From NCBI GenBank assembly GCA_009829735.1, contig CM020620.1, positions 24,650,020 through 24,714,019 on the forward strand: a DNA stretch of 64,000 nucleotides, read 5' to 3'. Below the pieces are notes generated by a model, which worked only from the letters and a program-made list of their open reading frames with translations, did not search any database and was not told where the DNA came from. How positions within the stretch are numbered: the first letter of the stretch is position 1; every line of letters begins with the position of its first letter. This stretch comes from Pyropia yezoensis. Taxonomy: Eukaryota; Rhodophyta; Bangiophyceae; Bangiales; Bangiaceae. The position numbers and the translations under genes were made by a program. This document shows, one piece after another, positions 55,720 to 64,000 of the stretch.

Positions 55720-58700
55720 GTTGTTCACCGGCGGGAGCGGCTCGCCCGCACCTGTGTGAGGCCGACAAAGAAAACCGCCGCCATAAAAGACAAAGAAAAA
55801 AAGCAGTACAGGTTGAGTCGCATCGGTCAGAAGCCAGCACACAACCAAGAACACAACACAAGCTACGTACTTGCCTCGAACAAACGACTACTGCCACCCG
55901 CCCCCTCCCCTCTCCTCAACTAACACACATGAGTGACTCGCAAGCGTGCCAAGTGGGGCAGCAAGCGGCATGACCGAGCTCCTCGACCCAAGGGACGACA
56001 AGCCCCCGACGTTGGCCACCGGTGGGCGTAGCGGCGGTGGCATAGTGACCAGTGCGCCTGGCGCGGCGTCGTGGTGGCGGCCCCAGCTCGGTCGCAACGA
56101 CGATGGCGCGCACAAACGGAGAAGCCGCTCACGTACGGTGGGGCGCACCGGCGGCGGGTGCGCCGTCAATAGCGATGGCGGCGTCGGTGGTGGCAGCTGC
56201 GTGGGACCGACGAGGATGGCTGCGTACGGCGGCGGACGCTGTAGGGAGCAAGACGCGGTGGCGGGGGGAGGCGGGAGCACGGTGGCGAAACGGTGGCGGT
56301 GCGGGAACGTGCGTGCGTGCGGCGGCGGGGAGGGTGGGTGCGGCGGCGGATAGACGACGACGCGCCGGCGGGGGTGTGAGAGTAGAGCGAGAGGCGGCCA
56401 CATGCCAGCGCCACGCCATGAATCCGAGCTGCGCGCCTCCCCCCCCCCTCCCACACCCTGGCTGGTGGCCCTGGACACCGTGCCGCCGCCACCCCGCCCC
56501 CAGACGAGCGCCCAAGCGCTGTTTCTCACTCACGAACGCCGCCGCACCGGCGCGCACCCCCCGCAAACACGCCCCCCCCACCCCACACCCGTGACGGGCG
56601 GTTGGCAGGCGGCGGACGGTCCCCCCCACTCCCCCCTCTCTGACGCCCCGTGGCGGCCGGTGGCGGGCGGGTCGGGCCCGCCACCCTCTCAGGGGATATA
56701 TCCCCCGACTGGCGGCGTTTTTGACCCCGTCCGGGCTGGTGGCGGATGCACAATTGCAGCCAGGGCTCGGGCCCGACAGACTGGGGGCGGGCGTGTGCGC
56801 GCTTTCGGGCGCGTCTGGGCCCCGGCTGGGCGCCCCCGGCAAGAGGGGGCCTCCCATGGGCCTGAAAACGCTGTGGAAGCGGCCAACCGCCTGGTAGACG
56901 CCCCGAGAGGGTCGCCGGTGCCTGCAACTCGCAAAATCACACCAACCTTCAAATCTACAGCACCTGGAGATTGTGATTGGAAGAGGTGAGGTTGGCAGGT
57001 GCCGCCACGTGGGAGGGTGGCGGGGGGCGGTTTTCCTTGGCCGTGGGGGGTGCGGTTCCTACGTAGCCCCCCCTGCCCTCTTCCAGTGGCCAGCGGAGGG
57101 CGGCGGAAAGGGTCTCTCCTGCGCCACCTGCGCGCGGGCGCGTCTGCTCTCGGCAAATGGTGGTGGCGGGACGCATGTGGTTCTCCCACCTCGTGGGCCG
57201 CCGCCTCCCGCGGGGTGGGGGGGCAGATGTCGTTTGCACGCATTATGGCAGTCACATCCGACAGCGTGGCGGGCAGTGGCTGGCCGAGCGGGCAAGGTTC
57301 CTGTTGTCCGCCGTCCACACCCGCGAGGGAGAACAACGCGACCGAACCTGACCGCTCGAGTGGGGAGTGTTTTGGAACCTGTGTCACTGACAGGCGCCAG
57401 GAGAGAAGCTTCCAGCCATGATTATCGAGAATGATAGTCGGTATCGTTTGTGGCCGCCATGCGCCCGCCTGCGCTCTCTCGCGACTTGGCATACATATCC
57501 CGCGCAGCAACCGTCGCGGTTGACCAGCGGCGCGAGCGGCGACTTCTAGCTATGGCAAAGCCCTCGGTTAGGATCACTCCCGCACATCTGGCCGTTGAAA
57601 TCATCCCACCTGGAGGCGGGCATTCGCGCGCCGCCACGATCCAGATGGAAGGGATTCTTGGCCACAGGCGACTCCACCTCCGCAGCTCGTGCAGCTTGTG
57701 CGCTCAGGCGAGACATGAATCAGGTCGTGTGCGCCGCCAGACTGACAGACTCCACATACGGAACAACCGGATAAATTCACTGACTTCGTCTTTCAGCGCG
57801 TGTTTCCCGAGCACAACGACGTGGATCCCAAGACGGATTTGGCATAAATACCTCCACAGCGACCCCTCTCTCACAAATGCTATTGTGCGCGTCCCGCAGA
57901 AATTGGATGTGTAGGTACACGGCGTGATCCTGTCAAAAAAAAAATCGGCCACTGGACCAATCAAGCCCACACTGTACGACACGTACGAGTCCTCTTTTTA
58001 CGGGACGCACTATATATACGCATGCTCTTGATGGCTGCATGGGATATGGCTCGGTGGCTTCTCCGGCGCTCCAGCCAGCCGTCCTACTACTGGTAGGTGG
58101 GATTAGTGACAAGCGTATCCCACTGTGATCAACACCTCTCTCAGACGAAGTGCCAGGGCACAAGGACCGCATCCTCGTAGTCACGGCTGAAGATCTCTTC
58201 CCAAGAGCTGTGCCAAGAATTCTACAAGCTCTCTTTAGCCATACTCTCTTGTAGAAGAGGTAGCATAGCAGAGATACAGGCACGTCGAGGGCAGCTGCCC
58301 ACCCCCCCACCCCCACCAACGCGCCTCGCCAGGGTGCAGTTCTTTGGGGTTGTCGCCGACCACAGCGCCATGCTAGTGGCGGTTGCAATGCGCACCCTTC
58401 CCTTTCCCACGCCCGCGTCCCAGCCGTAGGTGGCCGGCAGTCGGCCTTGCTGGCGGCTCTCTCTGTCGTTCCTTCGACTGTCGAGCGGGGCCGCCGCGGT
58501 TCCTAGCACACGTGCGGTTGCGATTGACATAGCTGGGATATGTATGCTGCGCCTTCCGGTGACCGCGCGGTGGAACATATGGGCGGCATTCGCCGTCTCA
58601 CGGGCGGAAGATGCTGTTGATGAACCAAGCGCATGTACGAAACTAACCTGCCAACTCAATCATTTTCCTTGGGTTCTTTTCCGAAAGATGGTCACCCCGG

Positions 58701-59955
58701 CGCGCACCGGCGTAAACCGCAACCCTGGTCGCAACCCGCAGAGGCCCTGTACGGGTCCATGCAGGCCTGTCACGCGTCGGGAGGACTTTTGACGAAGGTC
58801 TCTACCCAGCTTTGTTTTGCGGGTTGCGGCTGTCTTGCCCGAAGCACTGGCGAAATCAGCACCATCTGTGGCCCCGTGGGCAGACGGTGCCCGGCTGTGC
58901 CCAGGGTCGAGGTGGACCGGTGAAATGGAGGCCGTGCTTCCACCCAGCGTTGTTAAACCACCACCAGCTTTGTTAACTTCGTGCCCTCTTTGCCCCTCAG
59001 GCAGCCAGGGTTGTTAGTGAAGTGAAGTTCCCCGCCCGGCCCGCCCGGTTTCCTGAAATGAGGCGCGTACTTCCAGGCCGGTTTGCGGCATCCGAGCCCG
59101 GTTTGAGCCGTGTTTTGTGGGATCCCGCAAAGCGGGGAAAACGTGTCGTGCGTCTGATTGGCCAGTGGGAACACGGGCCTGGCTCTGAAACGTGGGCCGT
59201 TATAATTGCGCGACGTGGCTTACGCAATGTCGGCGAGGCGCGTCTCGTGTGTGTGACTCGCAGCTTCGAGACAGGCCGCGGGTGCGCGTGCAGGAAGAAG
59301 ACTTTCCGCTGGGCGCCAGGCACACACGCTTCTTCACCACGCCCGTTGCCATCCTCGTCACCTGTGCAAGCATTGGGCGCCGCTGAGAGCAGCTCGTTCA
59401 TGCTTGCAATGAGGAGCTGGAGAAGCTCACTTTAAGGTCGTGGAGTCCTCTGTTGCGCTGGGGGTGGACGTGGCGGGGTGGTGCTTGCGGTGTCCAGCAG
59501 CCGCGGGAGGCGGCCAGCGGGATGGTGCTGGTGGTGACTGCTGAGTCACTGTCGGGGCTGGGCTCGGCTCTGATAGTGGCGACAGGCAGCTGTCCTCGGC
59601 GGCGTGTTCGTGGCGGTGGTGACCGGCACGCGCTGCCAGCTGCCTGCAGGTTGCGACTGTGGGGAAGTTCTGCGTGCGCTGGTAGGTGTAGCAATGTTGG
59701 AAGGAGTGCCTAGCTTCAAAATGACATGCTGGTGTTGCCGCTGTGGCAGCGGCTGCGAGCAGTGGTGGCACTGGCGGTCTACCCGGCGGGGCAGTGAGTC
59801 TGGTGGCGACCACAGAGCCGGTGTCACCGCTGATGCACCAGTTGACCGACGTGACTCTGTCGGTGCGGCTGGGGGTGACGGCGCAGAGGGGCTTGTCCCT
59901 GGTGCCGGTGTAGAACCTGGTGCCGCAGTGACCGCGGCTGACCGCCGTAGCGCTT
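55720..59955. other. Long intergenic region, nothing recognised
   Basis: About 4.2 kb without a convincing coding region. 55900-57300 is GC-rich with compositional frames on both strands. 57400-59400 is more balanced and full of stops. A TATATATA sequence lies at 58011-58018. At about 59145-59165 tctgattggccagt contains a CCAAT box in reverse. Some of this may be decayed transposon, but I see no TIRs, LTRs or transposase motif. Confidence 0.4.
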
Positions 59956-60195
59956 ATGGCGGACCTGGCGCCGCTGCTGCACCGGCTGACCACCGTGACG
60001 CTGGCGGTGCGAATGGGGGCGGCGGCACAGCCAGTGCCGCCGCCGGTGGCGGACCTGGCGCCGCTGCTGCACCGGTTGACCTCCGTGACGCTGGCGGTGC
60101 GAATGGGGGCGGCGGCACAGCCAGTGCCGCCGCCGGTGGCGGACCTGGCGCCGCTGCTGCACCGGTTGACCTCCGTGACGCTGGCGGTGCGGCAT
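59956..60195. repeat. 90-bp minisatellite, about 2.7 copies
   Basis: Units start at 59956, 60046 and 60136 (partial), each beginning [a/g]tggcggacctggcgccgctg. Copies 2 and 3 are nearly identical; copy 1 differs at a few sites. The period is 30 codons, so all frames stay open. Degenerate relatives (ctggtggcg, gcggacctggc, gtgacgctggc) recur from about 59500 to 61130, suggesting an old, larger array. Confidence 0.85.
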
Positions 60196-62954
60196 AGGGC
60201 AACCACCGAGCCGGTGGCACGGTTGCCGGGGGGGTGACCGGCATGGAGCTGGTGGCGAACCTGGTGGGGACGGCAGAGTGGGTGTCGCCGTCAGTGCACT
60301 GGAAGACTGCCGTGGCCTCTGTGGCAAACTTGTCGTGGCGGTGGGGCTGGCAGTAACGGCAGAGCGGGTCCCCGCAGTGGGGCTGGCGGAGGGATTGCCA
60401 GCGACTGGTGCCTTCAGGACCTGGGACCGGCGGCTGTCGGCTGGCACCCGGTGTTGCAGTTGACTACAGTGGCATCGGCGGAGGACTTGGGAGCCGGAGG
60501 ACTTGGCTGCCGTCGGCGGTGAGCTAGTGGCGGAAATGACCGCAAAGGAGATGGCGCAAGACCTGGCGGTGATGACCCAGCGGCGACGCGCGGCTATCAG
60601 CTCCGTTTGGGTGGCGGGGGTGAGGGCAGCGGCGTCGACGGAGGTCCTGGCGGCAGTCGGTTGCGAGTTTATGGCGGAGGCGACCGCAGTGACACTGGCG
60701 ATTGCATCGTCAGTGGCGCGACGGCTCTGCTGTCGCCGGTAACTGACGGCGGCATCTCGGGGTCGTCCGTGGTGGTGACTTGCCGCGATCACTGCCGAGA
60801 TGGTGGCTTTGGAAGTCGCAGAGCTGGTGGCGCTGATGAAGGACGGCCGTGGTGATGACCGGCTGCCCTCAATGCACAATTTGTTGCCGTGGCAAACGGA
60901 GAGCTGGTGGTGCGATTGTGCCGGACGTGAGCGCAGTGGTGCTCACGGCGGACCTGGCCGGGCGGAGGAGGTGTGCGCAACCGGGCAGGCTGTGCCGACA
61001 TCTGTTGCGGTGCGTATTGCAGTGTCGATGGCGGCGGGCCTGGTGGGGGCGAATACACAGCAGGTGTCGCTGATGGTGCTGGGGGCGACAGCATTGGCGC
61101 TTGAGGCGGACCTCGTGGCGCGGTGCGTTGGAGGCGGTAACCCCGTCGTGCCGATGCGGGCGCGATCTGTGGGTGACGCTGTTTATCGCAGTGGTGGTGT
61201 CGCAGCGGGTGCACACCCTGTCATGATCAACAATGAGGACGGCCGCGGCGACGTTGATTGGCGGGAAGACTGGGTGGTGTTGGGTGGCGACAACGACGGG
61301 CAGCAGGTAGCTGACGGTGTGTCACGCCCGCCTCTTTCAGCACCGATTAAAGGAAGAGGTCTTGACAGAACGAGGGGTGGCAATACAAGAAAAAAAAGCA
61401 CGGTAGCATTGTGAGCGCACAGGCAATCCAGAGACATGGCCGAATGCCCGAACTGTTGCCCTTCCATTGGTTCCCGCGATTCTGTGCAAGCACGTGGCAT
61501 CCCATTTCTGACCGGAAGGGGCTCCCCATGACCATCCCAGACCGCATTGCTCGCCATAACAGGCCGTGCTCTCGTCCTTTCCCTGGTTCCTCTCGGCAGC
61601 TCATCCGTCCGCCCTCCCTCTCTTCCACGGTCGACGTTGTCGGCAACTGTGGTGCTCCCACGCCCCGTAGTCCCTTCCTGCCGCCACTCACCTCCTCAGC
61701 TACCCCCCTTCCCCCCCCTCTCCGCCTCAGGTGCCCCCCTCCTCCCTCTTTCCTCCCCAGTTGCGCCCCCCTCCCCCCGTCCCTGTCGTGGAGCACGCCG
61801 ACTTCCCCACCACCGCATCTCCCGTCTTTCCCACATCCTCGCCATTCCACAACCCCGTACAGTTGGGGTCGCGCTCCGTGGCTAGCATGGGCCGTTTCAA
61901 GAACGCCACGCCGGTGCGATGCTCCCCACTTGTGTCTAAGGCCAAGCGCAAGGTCACCTGCGCCCGGCGCATGCACGCGACCAAGATTAGTGTGCGTCTC
62001 CGCGCCCACACCAGCCTGTCCGCCTACGCCACCGCCGCCTATTCATGCCCATGGTCGCGGCAGCCAGCCGGAGGCCGCGGCCATCAGCCGCCACATCAGT
62101 GGCCAATGCTGCCGCCACCGATCGGTGTAGAGCTGGTGGCAGGCAGTAGCTCCCCGAACAGCCAGGCCGCCAACGCTGCAGACAGAGATGCGTGCGCATG
62201 GTCGCCGCGGTCAGCAGTCTTCACACCAGCCGCGCCCACACTAACGTCACCCATCCATGGGCATGGGGACAGCCGCCATCCGCCGCCTCACCACGTCCGC
62301 CCGTGAAGTTGCACAACAGGATGTACGACACGACGTCGGATCTCCCCGCCAAGAGCTCCACTATAGGAACACCAAGGTGAGTAACGTGGAGGAAGGCCGG
62401 ACACCGGCGGTTACCGAGGTCGGCATGGGGGGTGCCTGACGACGGTGACAGCCAATCTCGTGTGATACCACCACATTCGCGAGGGGGGCTCTTCGGTGAG
62501 GCTGCCGAATTTAAAGAGATTTAAGAGAACGGCCACCCAGAATGAACTGCACAGGTCGATTCAGTGGTCTCACGTCAATCCACGTGAGTTCACTGCGGGG
62601 CGGTCCCTGACAAAAACATTGGCGGTGCCATCACTCTGCCGCCCCGCCCTCTCAAGACATCGGCGCTCCTTCCACTGCGGTAATAAGCAAGGGCAATGGA
62701 TGCAACGCCAAAAAGGGAGTTGGGACATCAGTCACACGGAGGGATTGTAAAACAATATTTTTCTTCAATCGATCGGGTGACGAGGACAACCTGAATGGAG
62801 GCGTCTGAGGTCAGTGGGCATGTTGATTGCTCGTGCCGTTTTTCCGCGCGTACCGCACGCACCGCGAAGATCACACCGCTGGTCGACGTGAGGACGCTGA
62901 CAAGCGACCGGTCGGCTGTGGACTGCGCGACGCCGCTGCTGGCGGCAGGCAGCC
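60196..62954. other. Decayed repeat region and intergenic sequence
   Basis: 60196-61130 continues the degraded minisatellite. 61590-61800 is pyrimidine-rich on the plus strand (ccctccctctcttcc, ccccccttcccccccc). 62440-62800 has lower GC, including gtaaaacaatatttttcttc, and may hold the left end of the transposon whose transposase starts at 62955. No gene is recognised. Confidence 0.4.
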
Positions 62955-63996
62955 ATGTTTTCGAAGCAGCAGCTCTTGCATGTGTTGGGGTTGGACGAGG
63001 AGAGATACGACCAGGAAGAGGTGGCGCGCATCATGCGGTGCTCCACCAGGTCTCTGCGTCGATGGGGGCTCCGGTGGGCAGACGCGGGCACGGTGTGGGA
63101 GAACGAGATGCGCAAGAACGCACACTTTGACGCTGCCATATTTTGGTCCTCCCTGTCAGCAGCGGTACTGCACGTGGTGCAGACAGAGCCTGCGGGGTTG
63201 CTCGAAGAACATGTGCATGAGCTGGAGACTCTCAGAAGCACGTCTGAGGAGTATGCGGGCGTGCACGCGAGTGCGCCCACAATATACCGTGTCTTGCGCC
63301 ATCACGGGTACACCAGGAAGAAGATCGTGAGGTTGTTTCAAGAGCGGAGTGAGCAAATGCAGCGGGTGTTTGCTCAGACGATGACGCAGCTACCCATGCC
63401 GTGCGTCGTGAGCATTGGCGAGACGCACAAGTCGGGAAACGACTCCTACCGCGTGTACGGAAGGTCTATGCGCAACGAGCCCTTACTGTTGGACCGGGAC
63501 CCTCGCAGTATCCCGCGCACAAGTATGATGATGGCGGTGAGCGCAGTGGACGGTGTGTTGTCGCTGCAGACGGTTGTGCTAGGCCCCGCCCAGAACAGCG
63601 ACGACTGGCGCTTGTTCCTACAAGACCTGTTGGAAAGCGAGCACATGGTAACGTACTCGCCCAACCTCCCGTGGGCCCTGCAGCCCTCTAACTGCCTGCT
63701 GCTGTTCGACAACGTTGGCATTCATGACCAGCTCGGCGACGACTTCCTGCAGATGAACGGAGCGTGCTACATCCGCCTGCCCCCGTATTCCCCCAACCTG
63801 CAAGCCCATTGAGGGTGTGTTCAACGAATTGAAGATACACATCAGAGACATCATTTACCACGACAGCCGCTACTTTGACAAGCCGCGACGGTTGATCGCG
63901 AAGGCGGCCGGCCGCCTGACGCACGCCAATATTTACGGCCAGTTTAGACGATTGCAGAAGGAGCTCGACCGCCTGGTGCAGAACCCCGTCGCGTGA
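62955..63996 (+). pseudogene. IS630/Tc1-mariner-type transposase, inactive
   Basis: About 345 codons of a DDE transposase. An N-terminal helix-turn-helix (QEEVARIMRCSTRSLRRWGL), then a second one (TIYRVLRHHGYTRKKIVRLF), then the catalytic region: SIGETHKSG, where the first catalytic Asp of the family (SIDETHKSG) is Gly at residue 155 (codon 63417-63419); LLLFDNVGIH with the second Asp at residue 252; and YSPNL followed by PIEGVFNELK with the Glu at 63811-63813. A one-base frameshift lies between YSPNL and PIE (about 63798-63801), after which the frame continues to the TGA at 63994-63996. So the copy is doubly inactive, but only a few changes from an intact relative. The terminal repeats were not found; the right end lies beyond the window. 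Confidence 0.88.
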
Positions 63997-64000
63997 CTAA

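Noticed and set aside
59824-60879. 351-codon minus-strand frame with HRQRHGGQPVQQ repeats
   Set aside because: An effect of the 90-bp minisatellite, whose period keeps all frames open.
1-64000. tRNA, rRNA, CRISPR arrays, operons with ribosome binding sites
   Set aside because: I scanned for tRNA T-loop motifs and for regularly spaced short repeats and found none I could support; the genome is eukaryotic, so prokaryotic signals do not apply.

Overview
This is a GC-rich nuclear segment of a eukaryote, most likely an alga of the plant lineage. The evidence is GT-AG introns in three genes, a REVEILLE/CCA1-type SHAQKYF MYB regulator, a plant-like C-terminus on a PIN4 parvulin, a PH-domain AGC kinase, a P4 lipid flippase, and LTR, pogo and mariner-type transposons. 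Very high GC, long G or C runs, few introns and short gaps between convergent genes would suit a bangiophyte red alga, but the sequence alone does not fix the species.

Layout. Positions 337-1803 hold a protein with a divergent MYB/SANT domain followed by a long Pro-Val-Gln repeat. Positions 1.8-6.7 kb are mostly non-coding, with hairpins, a broken short-chain dehydrogenase and GC repeats. From 6.7 to 13.5 kb lie three intact genes: a trypsin-like protease fused to an NB-ARC NTPase (minus strand), a class-3 lipase head-to-head with it (plus strand), and a PF09826-type beta-propeller protein (minus strand). From 14.0 to 19.6 kb is a transposon zone: a 1.85-kb TIR element and a broken pogo-like transposon that itself carries insertions. 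From 23.0 to 33.0 kb an older gag/protease-bearing retroelement is split by a full-length chromodomain Ty3/gypsy element (24432-32000) with 920-bp LTRs and a 5-bp target duplication. From 34.0 to 55.7 kb the region is gene-rich again: PIN4 (4 exons), an unidentified protein with two similar ubiquitin-like segments, a PH-AGC kinase (3 exons), a P4-ATPase (3 exons), a major-facilitator transporter and a REVEILLE-like MYB. From 55.7 to 62.9 kb I see no convincing gene, only a 90-bp minisatellite. The window ends in a damaged IS630/Tc1-mariner-type transposase.

How the genes relate. Three convergent pairs (lipase/propeller, kinase/flippase, transporter/MYB) are separated by only about 220-430 bp. 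The most interesting unit is the divergent protease-NB-ARC/lipase pair. In plants, class-3 lipase-like proteins of the EDS1/PAD4 family work with NB-ARC immune receptors, so this pair is a candidate immune module; that link is inference. In the three spliced genes, six of the seven introns I could place start GTACG or GTGCG rather than the usual GTRAG.
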